The notes under the pieces were generated by a model. The model searched no databases, was not told the DNA's origin, and saw nothing but the letters and a program-made list of their open reading frames with translations. This document shows positions 1-7,417 of a DNA stretch of 32,143 bases, piece after piece (the stretch's first letter is position 1; every line of letters begins with the position of its first letter). The DNA comes from Flavobacteriales bacterium (GTDB lineage: Bacteria; Bacteroidota; Bacteroidia; CAIKAF01): positions 1 through 32,143 of the forward strand of contig JAKRSD010000006.1 in NCBI GenBank assembly GCA_022402535.1, read 5' to 3'. The position numbers were made by a program, and so were the translations under genes.

Positions 1-45
1 GTTAAACAGTAGAGAAAAACGGTCAACATTATTTAGGCATAAACT

Positions 46-115
46 ACTCAATACTAAATACTCAATACTAAATACTCAATACTTTTCTCATATTCCAATA
101 CTCAACACTAAATAG
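46..115. repeat. Heptamer-based short tandem repeat
   Basis: A 14-bp unit made of two related heptamers (ACTCAAT and ACTAAAT) is repeated head to tail from 46 to about 83. After a short interruption a degenerate version resumes at about 93-113, just before the promoter of the first gene. There is no coding potential. Function is unknown. A different heptamer repeat occurs at the other end of the window (32058-32085). Confidence 0.8.
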
Positions 116-123
116 TACTTTCG
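116..123 (+). promoter_or_regulatory. Putative -7 promoter element (TACTTTCG)
   Basis: TACTTTCG is one base away from the Bacteroidota -7 consensus TAnnTTTG and lies 17 bases before the ATG at 141. It overlaps the GTG at 123, which argues against using that GTG as the start codon. No clear -33 TTTG is seen at the usual spacing. Confidence 0.45.
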
Positions 124-140
124 TGGCAAATACTTCAATC

Positions 141-923
141 ATGTCTTTTACAAACATACTCACCGAGAAAAAAGGGGGATTGCTGACCATCACCATCAAC
201 CGCCCCGAGAAATTAAATGCCCTCAACCGCGAAACCATTCAGGAACTGAACGAGGCCCTGAACCTCGCCCATCATGATGAAGAAGTGCGCTGCCTCATCC
301 TCACGGGTTCGGGGCAGAAGGCTTTTGTGGCCGGAGCCGATATTTCGGAGTTTGCCCATTTCTCGGTAGAGGAAGGCCGTAAACTGAGCCACGACGGTCA
401 GGTGAAACTCTTCGATAAACTGGAAAACTTTCATAAACCCGTAATTGCCGCCGTAAACGGTTTTGCCCTCGGCGGCGGACTGGAACTGGCCATGGCCTGC
501 CATATCCGCATTGCCTCCGACAATGCTAAAATGGGTCTGCCCGAAGTATCGCTGGGCGTGATTCCCGGATACGGAGGCACACAGCGCCTGCCCATGCTCA
601 TAGGTCGCGGAAGAGCCAATCAGCTTATTTTTTCGGCCGAAATGATCAATGCCGAAACAGCTGCCTCCTGGGGACTGGTGAATAAAACGGTTCCGCAGGA
701 ACAACTCCTGGCCGAATGCGAAGCCCTGGCCGATAAAATCTGTAAAAATTCGCCCAAGGCCATTGCTTTTGCCATTGAAGCGGTAAATGCGGGTTTTGAA
801 GACGGCGTAAACGGATACGAAGCCGAAATTGATGCCTTCGGGCGGGCTTTCGGTACGGCCGATTTTAAGGAAGGCACCACGGCATTTCTGGATAAACGCA
901 AACCGGTTTTTGCCGGAAAATAA
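141..923 (+). CDS. Enoyl-CoA hydratase/isomerase (crotonase) family protein
   Basis: 260 aa, the usual length of a single-domain crotonase. It probably adds water to trans-2-enoyl-CoA in beta-oxidation in the cytoplasm, although members of the family vary in reaction. The oxyanion-hole segment AGADI is at about 64-68. GGGLELAM (Glu115) and GLPEVSLG (Glu135) match the two catalytic glutamates of rat mitochondrial hydratase, and GYGGTQRL follows. Both glutamates being present favours a hydratase over an isomerase. I chose the ATG at 141 because the in-frame GTG at 123 overlaps the putative promoter. ApaG follows on the same strand after 42 bp, so the two may be co-transcribed. The exact substrate chain length cannot be read from sequence. 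Confidence 0.9.
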   Translation: MSFTNILTEKKGGLLTITINRPEKLNALNRETIQELNEALNLAHHDEEVRCLILTGSGQKAFVAGADISEFAHFSVEEGRKLSHDGQVKLFDKLENFHKPVIAAVNGFALGGGLELAMACHIRIASDNAKMGLPEVSLGVIPGYGGTQRLPMLIGRGRANQLIFSAEMINAETAASWGLVNKTVPQEQLLAECEALADKICKNSPKAIAFAIEAVNAGFEDGVNGYEAEIDAFGRAFGTADFKEGTTAFLDKRKPVFAGK

Positions 924-965
924 TCCGGGTTTGCACAGCTGAAAAAAATGCCCTAACATTGGGGC

Positions 966-1352
966 ATGGTAGTGAAGGAAACCCGGGGAATTTGTGTGGA
1001 AGTGGAAACGCGTTACCGAGATGCAATGTCGGAACCGCGCAACCGCCACTATTTTTTCTCCTACGAAATTTCGATAACCAATAATACGGATGCCCCCGTG
1101 CAGCTGCTGTTCAGAAAATGGCAGATTACGGACAGCAACGGCGAATACCGCGAAGTGGAAGGTCCCGGCGTGGTGGGCCAGCAGCCCGTGATTGAACCCG
1201 GCACCACGTTTATGTACGAAAGCGGTTGCAACTTCGTAACCGATATGGGTAAAATGGAGGGCATCTTTATCATGAAAAACCTGAGTTCCGGAGCCACGTT
1301 TCCGGTAGATATTCCCGCTTTTATCATGAATGTCCCTTACCGGTTGAATTAG
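966..1352 (+). CDS. apaG: ApaG family protein (DUF525)
   Basis: 128 aa, the full length of the stand-alone ApaG beta-sandwich fold. The family signature GPGVVGQQP followed by IEPGTTFMYESGC is at about residues 60-85. In enterobacteria apaG was linked genetically to Co2+ resistance and Mg2+ efflux, but the biochemical role is still unclear; the same fold is found in F-box proteins and in a PolDIP2 domain. The protein has no signal peptide or membrane segment, so it should be cytoplasmic. It lies 42 bp after the enoyl-CoA hydratase and about 50 bp before P5C dehydrogenase, which has its own promoter motif. Confidence 0.92.
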   Translation: MVVKETRGICVEVETRYRDAMSEPRNRHYFFSYEISITNNTDAPVQLLFRKWQITDSNGEYREVEGPGVVGQQPVIEPGTTFMYESGCNFVTDMGKMEGIFIMKNLSSGATFPVDIPAFIMNVPYRLN

Positions 1353-1374
1353 TCCGGTGTTGCGTTTATATCCT

Positions 1375-1382
1375 TACCTTTG
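1375..1382 (+). promoter_or_regulatory. -7 promoter element (TACCTTTG) of P5C dehydrogenase
   Basis: An exact TAnnTTTG match 21 bases before the ATG at 1404. A good -33 TTTG at 19-21 bp spacing is not obvious. Confidence 0.55.
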
Positions 1383-1403
1383 CCCAGCTAAAATTTGAAT
1401 CGT

Positions 1404-3032
1404 ATGTATGGACATTATCATGTGCCTAAGGCATATAACGAACCCGTAAAAACCTACGCACCGGGTACTCCCGAACGCGAAGCCCTCAAAAAGAAAATTG
1501 CCGAAATGCGTGCTGAAGTGCGCGAAATCCCCATGTTTATAGGCAATAAGGAAGTTTTTAACGATAACCGCCAAAAGCTTACTCCTCCGCACGATCATCA
1601 GCATGTGCTGGGCTATTTCCCCAAAAGCACCAAAGAGGATGTAACAGCGGCCATCAATGCGGCGCTGGCCGCCAAAGAAGCCTGGGTCGCTCTTCCTTGG
1701 GAACAGCGGGCTTCCATCTTTCTGAAAGCTGCTGAACTGATTGCGGGTCCCTACCGTGCCGAGCTGAATGCCGCCACCATGCTGGGGCAGAGCAAAAGTG
1801 CTTTTCAGGCAGAGATTGATTCGGCCTGTGAAATCATTGACTTTTTACGCTTCAACGTGGAGTTTCTGAGCGAAATTTATAACGAACAGCCCGTGAGTTC
1901 GCCCGGTATCTGGAACCGTATGGAATGGCGGCCGCTGGAAGGGTTCGTATATGCCCTGACTCCGTTTAACTTTACGGCCATTGCCGGAAACCTGCCCACC
2001 TCTGCTGCCATGTGTGGCAATACCATCGTATGGAAACCATCAAACACCCAGGTGTATTCGGCTCATGTGCTCATGAAAATTTTCCGCGATGCCGGTGTGC
2101 CTCCCGGAGTCATCAACCTGATTTATCCTTCGGGTCCCGATGCCGCCGAGGTGGTGTTTAATCATCCCGATTTTGCGGGAATCCATTTTACGGGTTCTAC
2201 GGAAGTGTTCCAAAATATCTGGCAATCCATCGGAAATAATATTCATAAATATCGTTCCTATCCTCGCATCGTAGGCGAAACGGGTGGGAAAGATTTTGTG
2301 GTGGCGCATCCCTCCGCCGATGTAAAAGCGGTAATTACTGCGCTTACCCGCGGGGCTTTTGAATACCAGGGCCAAAAATGTTCGGCCGCTTCGCGGGCCT
2401 ATATTCCCGCAAGCATGTGGAACGAGGTGAAAGCCGGTATCCAACGCGATCTGGCTTCTTTTTCCATTGGCGGAACGGAAGATTTCGGCAATTTCTTTAA
2501 TGCCGTAATCGATGAAAAATCGTTCGATAAACTGGCCGGATTTATTGACCGCGCCAAAAATGACCCTTCCGTGGAAGTGGTGGCGGGCGGTACCTACGAC
2601 AAATCCAAAGGTTGGTTTATACATCCCACCGTGTTGCGTGCGGATGACCCGAAATATGTTACCATGTGTGAGGAACTGTTTGGTCCTGTGCTTACCATCT
2701 ACGTGTATGAAGATGAGGCCTACGAACAAACGCTGGAGCTGGTGGATAAAACCAGTATTTATGCGCTTACGGGAGCCATTTTCTCGCAGGATCGTTATGC
2801 CTTGAATGTAGCGGTGAACAAACTCCGGAATGCGGCTGGTAATTTTTACCTGAATGATAAGCCCACAGGCGCCGTGGTGGGTCAGCAGCCGTTTGGCGGA
2901 GCCCGCGGATCGGGAACCAATGACAAGGCCGGCAGTAAAATCAACCTGCTGCGTTGGCTGAGTCCGCGCACCATAAAGGAAACGTTTGTGCCACCGCACG
3001 ATTACCGTTATCTGTTTTTAGATAAAGAATAA
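1404..3032 (+). CDS. pruA: L-glutamate gamma-semialdehyde (1-pyrroline-5-carboxylate) dehydrogenase
   Basis: 542 aa. It oxidises glutamate semialdehyde/P5C to glutamate with NAD+, the second step of proline breakdown. It carries the aldehyde dehydrogenase core: the nucleotide-binding region around TPFNFTAIAGN, catalytic Glu in GETGGKD, and catalytic Cys in EYQGQKCSAASRAY. The long N-terminal part and the segment GIWNRMEWRPLEGFVYALTP place it with the eukaryotic-type (ALDH4A1-like) enzymes, not the PutA fusion. The start is set at the ATG at 1404 (MYGHYHVPKAYNEP); a TTG nine bases upstream in frame is less likely. It has its own promoter element and a strong terminator at 3055, so it appears monocistronic. 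No proline dehydrogenase gene lies nearby. Confidence 0.93.
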   Translation: MYGHYHVPKAYNEPVKTYAPGTPEREALKKKIAEMRAEVREIPMFIGNKEVFNDNRQKLTPPHDHQHVLGYFPKSTKEDVTAAINAALAAKEAWVALPWEQRASIFLKAAELIAGPYRAELNAATMLGQSKSAFQAEIDSACEIIDFLRFNVEFLSEIYNEQPVSSPGIWNRMEWRPLEGFVYALTPFNFTAIAGNLPTSAAMCGNTIVWKPSNTQVYSAHVLMKIFRDAGVPPGVINLIYPSGPDAAEVVFNHPDFAGIHFTGSTEVFQNIWQSIGNNIHKYRSYPRIVGETGGKDFVVAHPSADVKAVITALTRGAFEYQGQKCSAASRAYIPASMWNEVKAGIQRDLASFSIGGTEDFGNFFNAVIDEKSFDKLAGFIDRAKNDPSVEVVAGGTYDKSKGWFIHPTVLRADDPKYVTMCEELFGPVLTIYVYEDEAYEQTLELVDKTSIYALTGAIFSQDRYALNVAVNKLRNAAGNFYLNDKPTGAVVGQQPFGGARGSGTNDKAGSKINLLRWLSPRTIKETFVPPHDYRYLFLDKE

Positions 3033-3054
3033 CCGGATTTTCCGGATAGGATAT

Positions 3055-3089
3055 GGGGCTGTTCGTTCGCGATACAGCCCCTTTTTTTT
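3055..3089 (+). terminator. Rho-independent terminator after P5C dehydrogenase
   Basis: GGGGCTG pairs with CAGCCCC around a 13-nt loop and is followed by eight T. It lies 22 bp after the P5CDH stop codon. Confidence 0.85.
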
Positions 3090-3094
3090 GAGTT

Positions 3095-3170
3095 GATGTC
3101 GCCCCTACGGGGCTTTATAGGAAGTGGGGCTGCTTGTTTTATTAATATGTCGCCCCTACGGGGCTGTTAT
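3095..3170 (+). repeat. Left 51-bp palindromic repeat array (2 units)
   Basis: The core GCCCC-TAC-GGGGC occurs at 3101-3113 and 3152-3164, 51 bp apart. The two cores are joined by a spacer containing GGAAGTGGGGCTGCTTG and TTTTATTAATATG. The same unit recurs four times on the far side of the transposase gene. Confidence 0.85.
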
Positions 3171-3187
3171 TGCTTTAAACGTATGTA

Positions 3188-3496
3188 GCTCCGTAGGAGC
3201 GGCATCATCATAGGATATGGGGAGCATAGAAAAAAGCTCCGTAGGAGCGGCATCATCATAGATATGAGTAAATGTCGACAAAAGCTCCGTAGGAGCGGCA
3301 TCATCATAGGATATGAGTAAATATCGACAAAAGCTCCGTAGGAGCGACATCATCATAGCATATGGGGAGCATAGAAAAAATCTCCGTAGGAGCGACATCA
3401 TCATAGATATGAGTAAATGTCGACAAAAGCTCCGTAGTAGCGGCATCATCATAGCGTATGGGGAGCATAGAAAAAAGCTCCGTAGGAGCGACATCA
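3188..3496 (+). repeat. 48-bp palindromic tandem array (7 cores)
   Basis: The core GCTCC-GTA-GGAGC starts at 3188, 3236, 3284, 3333, 3381, 3429 and 3477, a spacing of 48-49 bp. The fifth and sixth cores each carry one mismatch. Each core is followed by a CATCATCATAG-like block and then by one of two spacer types, one ending GGGGAGCATAG and one ending AGTAAATGTCGAC. The order of spacers is A, B, B, A, B, A. Because 48 bp is 16 codons, the array stays open in several frames, but the peptides it would encode are only repeats. The last core abuts the transposase stop codon. Confidence 0.9.
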
Positions 3497-3955
3497 TTCA
3501 ATCCATTCAAAAAGGTATTTTTCATCATATTCAATATTGAATTTTTGTAATAATTCAATGTATTCTTCTTTGAAGGATTTCTTTTTGTGGTGTTCTTCTT
3601 GATTGTTTATATATGCAATCACAGTGTCTAAAAGCGAGTGAGTGTGTGAAAATGCACCATAGCCTTCCTGCCAATTGAATTTTCCTGATACCAGTCTTTT
3701 TTCATTCACCCATTTTGAAGAATTCGCTTTTATATCTCTCACTAATTCTGAAATTGAAATTTCGGGTTTTATGCTGACTAAAATGTGTATATGATCTGCT
3801 ACACCGCCGATTGCATACACTTTTTGACTTTTACCGTTGACAACGCCGCAGATGTATTTGTGCAGTTCTTCTTTCCAATTCTTCTGTATCAGATTTTGAC
3901 GGCCTTTTACTGAAAATACGAGGTGAATGTAGATTTGTGTGAATGTGTTTGCCAT
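3494..3955 (-). CDS. tnpA: IS200/IS605-family (Y1, REP-associated type) transposase
   Basis: 153 aa, complete, typical for single-domain Y1 transposases. The HUH motif is His55-Ile-His57 in DHIHILVS, which should bind the metal ion. The catalytic tyrosine is Tyr115 in VIAYINNQ, with Gln119 in the expected YxxxQ pattern, and WQEGYGAFS precedes it at 95-103. These enzymes cut and rejoin single-stranded DNA near hairpins. No tnpB or IscB accessory gene is present. A GCTCC-GAA-GGAGC palindrome lies 85 bp before the start, and the first 48-bp array core lies 4 bp past the stop codon, which falls inside the repeat's CATCAT block. It is therefore better called a RAYT-like domesticated or REP-propagating enzyme than a classic IS, but that is inference. 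All key residues look intact. Confidence 0.88.
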   Translation of the reverse strand: MANTFTQIYIHLVFSVKGRQNLIQKNWKEELHKYICGVVNGKSQKVYAIGGVADHIHILVSIKPEISISELVRDIKANSSKWVNEKRLVSGKFNWQEGYGAFSHTHSLLDTVIAYINNQEEHHKKKSFKEEYIELLQKFNIEYDEKYLFEWIE

Positions 3956-4039
3956 GATTCTAAAGTTTGTCTGAATTGATATTGGTTTGATTTTTAGATG
4001 TTGGAACTTTTAAAGTAGTTTGTTTTATCGGTGTTTATT

Positions 4040-4052
4040 GCTCCGAAGGAGC
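4040..4052 (+). repeat. Single palindrome upstream of tnpA
   Basis: GCTCC-GAA-GGAGC, the same arms as the 48-bp array with a different loop, 85 bp upstream of the transposase start and in the same orientation as the array cores. It may mark the 5' boundary recognised by the transposase. Confidence 0.6.
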
Positions 4053-4179
4053 GATATAAGTTAATTTTATAAGTACACGTTTTTTAGTCAATTGGGTTTT
4101 CTTTTTAGTTTGTTAAAGTACAATTTTCGGAGAATATGAATAGTGTTTTCTATATCCATTTTTTCATAATAAGGTTGAT

Positions 4180-4372
4180 GCTGCCCCTACAGGGCTTAAT
4201 AGTAAGGATGTTTATTCGTTTTATTAATATGTCGCCCCTACGGAGCTTTATAGAAAGGAGGTCTTCTTGTTTTATTAATATGCCGCCCCTACGGGGCTTT
4301 ATGGTAAGTGGGGCTGCTTGTTTTATTAATATGTCGCCCCTACGGGGCTTTATAGGAAGCAGGCTGCTTGTT
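4180..4372 (+). repeat. Right 51-bp palindromic repeat array (4 units)
   Basis: Cores start at 4183, 4234, 4285 and 4335 (spacing 51, 51, 50). The sequences are GCCCCTACAGGGC, GCCCCTACGGAGC and two exact GCCCCTACGGGGC, joined by the same spacer as the left array. The units nearest the transposase are the most diverged. The rest of the 3956-4180 stretch is AT-rich with no gene visible. Confidence 0.85.
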
Positions 4373-4394
4373 TTTTTCATGTCAATTCAACTAC

Positions 4395-4426
4395 AAAAAA
4401 AAGGCTGCCCATCTGGACAGCCTTTT
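4395..4426 (-). terminator. Rho-independent terminator of the S46 peptidase gene
   Basis: Read on the minus strand, GGCTGTCC and GGGCAGCC form an 8-bp stem (one G-U pair) around AGAT, followed by eight T. Confidence 0.85.
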
Positions 4427-4448
4427 ACATATCGTGTGTGGCGTTTGC

Positions 4449-6596
4449 TTACGACACAATTTTCAATTCATCGATAATGTTTTGGGCACCGGCATATTTT
4501 TCAATAAACCAAAGCACATAACGGATATCCACCGAAATGGTACGCTGTACTTTTTTCTGGAAGGAAAGGTCGCCCACCATGCTGTCCCAGTTGCCGTCGA
4601 AAGCAATTCCGATCAGGTGTCCTTCGCCGTTAATCACAGGACTTCCTGAGTTTCCGCCGGTAATATCGTTATTGGAAAGGAAGTTCACTTTCAAATCTCC
4701 GTTTTCGGCATAGCGGCCAAAATCTTTGGTTACCAACAGGTTTTTCAGTTTGGCAGGTACATCAAATTCTAAATCGCCGGGAACTTCTTTTTCCAGAATA
4801 CCTTTGTACGAAGTGATGTGATTATAGGAAATGGCATCTCTTCCGTCGTAAGGCATAATAGAACCGTAGGTAAGACGTAACGTAAAGTTGGCATCCGGAT
4901 AGAACATATCGTTCGGTTTAAATTCGCGGATGGCAGCCATGTAAGTTTTCATGAGTTCATCATACGCTTTATCGGCAGCACTGTTTTTACCGGCCGATGT
5001 CATATACACGCTGATAACCGCCTGTAAAAAGGAATAGCCCGGATCGGCGCGGAAGGTTTTCGCCGAAGGCTTATCTAACCACGCTTTCATACGGCCCTTA
5101 TCCGCAAAAATAGATTTGGAATATAACATGTCTGTATAAGCTTCCGTGCGGCTTTGTCCTTTTTTAGCTTTTACCTTGGTATAATCACCCTTAGTAAGCA
5201 GTTCAGGCCAGCTTTCTTTCGGAATATCACTCATAAATAAATCCAACATCGTGCTGAATACGGCGCGGTCTACTTTTGCATTGTAGTTTTTGAAGTCTTT
5301 GTCCAGGCTTTCTTTGTTGGCCGCCAACATACCCATCACCGGTTCGGGAATGGTATCTCCGTCGCCCATCATCATGGCGGCCTGATAATATTTAACGGCG
5401 TATCCCACCATTTGCGAACCAAACAGGGAGAAGTTCAGGTAGGACATGACTTTGTCATTGGCGGGATCAGCTTCAACCGCTTTTTTCATATCGGCCACCA
5501 GATTGCCATATTTGGCTTTGCGGCTTTCGTCGGCATTAGCCCAGGCGGTAAATTCTTTTTCGAACTGTTCTTTTTTCTCAATAAAATCAGAGGTTTTGGC
5601 GGCATATACATTACCCAGGAAATACTTCCATGTATTGGCAAACGAAGCATAATCGCTGGCTAATTGCAGTTTGATGGCTTCGTCTTTGTCCATGAAGGAT
5701 TTCTGTACGTTTAATTTTTTCTCCATCACATTGGCCATCATCGGATAGTCGGTGAAAACCGTTTTGCGCACGGCATCCGAAGTCAGGTAACGTTGGGTTC
5801 TTCCGGGGAATCCCATAATGAACGAGAAATCGCCTTTTTGGACTCCTTTCAACGAAATGGGAAGTGAATGTTTGGGGGTGTACGGTTTGTTGTTGGGTGA
5901 ATATTCTGCCGGATTGTTATTGGCATCCACATAAATACGGAAGATGGAAAAGTCGCCCGTATGACGCGGCCACATCCAGTTGTCGGTATCGCCCCCGAAT
6001 TTACCTACTGATTCGGGAGGTGTTCCCACCAGGCGGATATCTTTAAATACCTGATATACCAAAAGGTAATACTCGTTATCGTAATAAAATGATTTTACTT
6101 CGGCTTCGTAACCGGGACCTTCTTTGGCGGCTTCTTCTTTCAGTTTTTTGATGATGGCATCTTTACCGTCCACGCCTTTTACTTTGGCGGTAACATCTTC
6201 CATGCGCACCAGAATTTTCACGCTCAGGCCTTCTACATGTAACTCTTTATCATGCGAAGCGGCCCAGAATCCGTCGCGAAGCCAGTTGTTCTGCGTGGTA
6301 GACAGTTCAGCAATGGCGTCGTATCCACAGTGGTGGTTGGTAAAAACCAATCCTTTGGATGAAACAATTTCGCCGGTGCAAAACCCGCCGAAGGAAACGA
6401 TGGCATCTTTGATGGAGGCTTTATTTACGTTGTAAATATCATCAGCGGTGAGCTTGCTGCCCATCTGCTGCATTTTGCCTTCCAACTGTTTCAGGTAAAG
6501 GGGCAGCCACATTCCCTCGTCGGCTTTGGCCGGGCTGAACAAAAACAAAGCACCGAAAATAATGGGTAATGCTTTTCTTAGAAATACTGTATTCAT
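4449..6596 (-). CDS. S46 family dipeptidyl-peptidase (DPP7-like)
   Basis: 715 aa, the usual length for the family. A signal peptide (about 1-25, ending PAKA) predicts a periplasmic enzyme. S46 peptidases release dipeptides from the N-terminus of oligopeptides and feed amino-acid-using Bacteroidota. The chymotrypsin-like triad is visible: His89 in TNHHCGYD, an Asp around 215 in RHTGDFS, and Ser650 in TGGNSGSPV. The residue after FD in AFDGNWD (Gly668) corresponds to Gly673 of Porphyromonas DPP7, where the acidic-specific DPP11 has Arg. This favours a DPP7-like preference for hydrophobic residues over Asp/Glu. The gene has its own terminator and appears monocistronic. A TAATTTCG box lies upstream. 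Confidence 0.93.
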   Translation of the reverse strand: MNTVFLRKALPIIFGALFLFSPAKADEGMWLPLYLKQLEGKMQQMGSKLTADDIYNVNKASIKDAIVSFGGFCTGEIVSSKGLVFTNHHCGYDAIAELSTTQNNWLRDGFWAASHDKELHVEGLSVKILVRMEDVTAKVKGVDGKDAIIKKLKEEAAKEGPGYEAEVKSFYYDNEYYLLVYQVFKDIRLVGTPPESVGKFGGDTDNWMWPRHTGDFSIFRIYVDANNNPAEYSPNNKPYTPKHSLPISLKGVQKGDFSFIMGFPGRTQRYLTSDAVRKTVFTDYPMMANVMEKKLNVQKSFMDKDEAIKLQLASDYASFANTWKYFLGNVYAAKTSDFIEKKEQFEKEFTAWANADESRKAKYGNLVADMKKAVEADPANDKVMSYLNFSLFGSQMVGYAVKYYQAAMMMGDGDTIPEPVMGMLAANKESLDKDFKNYNAKVDRAVFSTMLDLFMSDIPKESWPELLTKGDYTKVKAKKGQSRTEAYTDMLYSKSIFADKGRMKAWLDKPSAKTFRADPGYSFLQAVISVYMTSAGKNSAADKAYDELMKTYMAAIREFKPNDMFYPDANFTLRLTYGSIMPYDGRDAISYNHITSYKGILEKEVPGDLEFDVPAKLKNLLVTKDFGRYAENGDLKVNFLSNNDITGGNSGSPVINGEGHLIGIAFDGNWDSMVGDLSFQKKVQRTISVDIRYVLWFIEKYAGAQNIIDELKIVS

Positions 6597-6624
6597 CCTG
6601 TTTAAAATTTACATTATTGAAGGG

Positions 6625-6632
6625 CGAAATTA
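6625..6632 (-). promoter_or_regulatory. Putative -7 element (TAATTTCG) of the S46 gene
   Basis: One base from TAnnTTTG and 28 bases upstream of the ATG. A weak single-motif call. Confidence 0.35.
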
Positions 6633-6693
6633 ACCTTTTTATGGTTTGGGTTTTTAAATTTCGACCAAGTGCTGATAATCAGACTATAAAATG

Positions 6694-6723
6694 AAAAAAC
6701 CGGCCATGGAAATGACCGGTTTT
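6694..6723 (-). terminator. Rho-independent terminator after the small lipoprotein gene
   Basis: On the minus strand AAAACCGG pairs with CCGGTTTT across a 12-nt loop, followed by T residues. It lies 23 bp past the lipoprotein stop codon. Confidence 0.75.
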
Positions 6724-6746
6724 GGGAAGAGTATTTTTTGAAAAGT

Positions 6747-7364
6747 TTATTTCAATTTCACCGTAATGCCGTCAAAGGCAAAGGTAGCTCCGTTCTCTTC
6801 GGCGGAAGACGTCCAGCTGATTTTGTTTCCGGCACTGGTAACCGATTTGTTATTAACCGAACTTACCGGTTTAGGAAATTCGGCCTCCAAATTATAGGTC
6901 ATCATCATGGCCATGGAAGCGTAGGCAGAATCGGTAGAAGAGGAACCTAAAGGCCAGGTTCTGTAGATTAATTCTTTTTTCCCTTTAGAAGAGACTTTCT
7001 CGTATTTGCTGTCGCCTATGGTTTCTTTAATTAATCCCAGTTCGTTATGCGCTTTATTGAGCGAGGAAATATCAGAAAATGCAAAACCTAATTCAATACG
7101 GTTTTCCATCGCTTCATATTTTACATTCGATATGCCCGAAACGCCGCTGAGGGTTTGGGTCATTAAACCTAAATCGCCCAGTGAATCGGCCAGATTAAAA
7201 CTGGTGCCTGTAGTGTCCATGGCTTGCATCATGTTCATAAATTCAGTGGCATCAAAGGTGTAGTTAATGGTGCCTCCCATTTTAGAATTGAATACCACTT
7301 TTTCAGTAATGGTGCAGCTTGCCGCAATAATAGCAACTGCAATAAAAACAAAGATTTTTTTCAT
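6747..7364 (-). CDS. Hypothetical lipoprotein
   Basis: 205 aa. I do not recognise the family. The first 17 residues (MKKIFVFIAVAIIAASC) form a lipoprotein signal with a lipobox ending AASC, so Cys17 should be lipid-modified and the protein anchored to a membrane. The mature part is soluble and mixed alpha/beta, with the sequence KMGGTINYTFDATEFM near the start. It has no other cysteine-rich or catalytic motif that I can see. It is transcribed on its own: a TACCTTTG element lies 16 bases before the start and a terminator lies beyond the stop. The upstream glycosyltransferase is on the same strand 53 bp away but is separated by this promoter. Confidence 0.75.
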   Translation of the reverse strand: MKKIFVFIAVAIIAASCTITEKVVFNSKMGGTINYTFDATEFMNMMQAMDTTGTSFNLADSLGDLGLMTQTLSGVSGISNVKYEAMENRIELGFAFSDISSLNKAHNELGLIKETIGDSKYEKVSSKGKKELIYRTWPLGSSSTDSAYASMAMMMTYNLEAEFPKPVSSVNNKSVTSAGNKISWTSSAEENGATFAFDGITVKLK

Positions 7365-7380
7365 GAAAACGGATTTTGAA

Positions 7381-7388
7381 CAAAGGTA
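7381..7388 (-). promoter_or_regulatory. -7 promoter element (TACCTTTG) of the lipoprotein gene
   Basis: An exact TAnnTTTG match on the minus strand, 16 bases before the ATG at 7364 and inside the 53-bp gap after the glycosyltransferase gene. Confidence 0.55.
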
Positions 7389-7417
7389 GAATTAAACCTT
7401 TATGCCCCTTTGCGAAT

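Larger units (their letters stand above)
3092..4372. mobile_element. REP/RAYT-like locus: IS200-type transposase gene among palindromic repeat arrays
   Basis: One single-domain Y1 (HUH) transposase gene is flanked on both sides by clustered 13-bp palindromes of the form GCYCC-TAC/GTA-GGRGC. The 51-bp unit with GCCCC-TAC-GGGGC occurs on both outer flanks in the same orientation. The 48-bp unit with GCTCC-GTA-GGAGC forms an array directly against the 3' end of the gene. This matches the arrangement of REP-associated tyrosine transposases and their REP/BIME targets. Whether the transposase acts on these palindromes is inferred from proximity. The locus fills the gap between two convergent genes (P5CDH and the S46 peptidase). 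Confidence 0.65.

Noticed and set aside
123-140. GTG at 123 as the start of the enoyl-CoA hydratase
   Set aside because: Its first base is the last base of a TACTTTCG promoter-like box, and crotonase proteins usually begin close to the position given by the ATG at 141.
213-1049. 278-codon open frame on the minus strand
   Set aside because: It lies wholly opposite the enoyl-CoA hydratase and ApaG genes, which have clear family motifs. Its product shows no recognisable domain.
2040-2999. 319-codon open frame opposite P5C dehydrogenase
   Set aside because: It is the antisense of a well-conserved enzyme. Long antisense frames are expected from the codon pattern here.
3188-3496. Regularly spaced palindromes resembling a CRISPR array
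   Set aside because: The spacers are two near-identical recurring types, not unique sequences; the core is only 13 bp; no cas gene is nearby; and related palindromes flank a Y1 transposase.
3156-3558. Open frames of 75-113 codons running through the palindromic array on both strands
   Set aside because: The repeat period is a multiple of three, so frames stay open by chance. The peptides are low-complexity repeats without start signals.
4136-4477. 113-codon open frame across the right repeat array
   Set aside because: It is a translation of the 51-bp repeats (17 codons each) and runs into the terminator and 3' end of the S46 gene.
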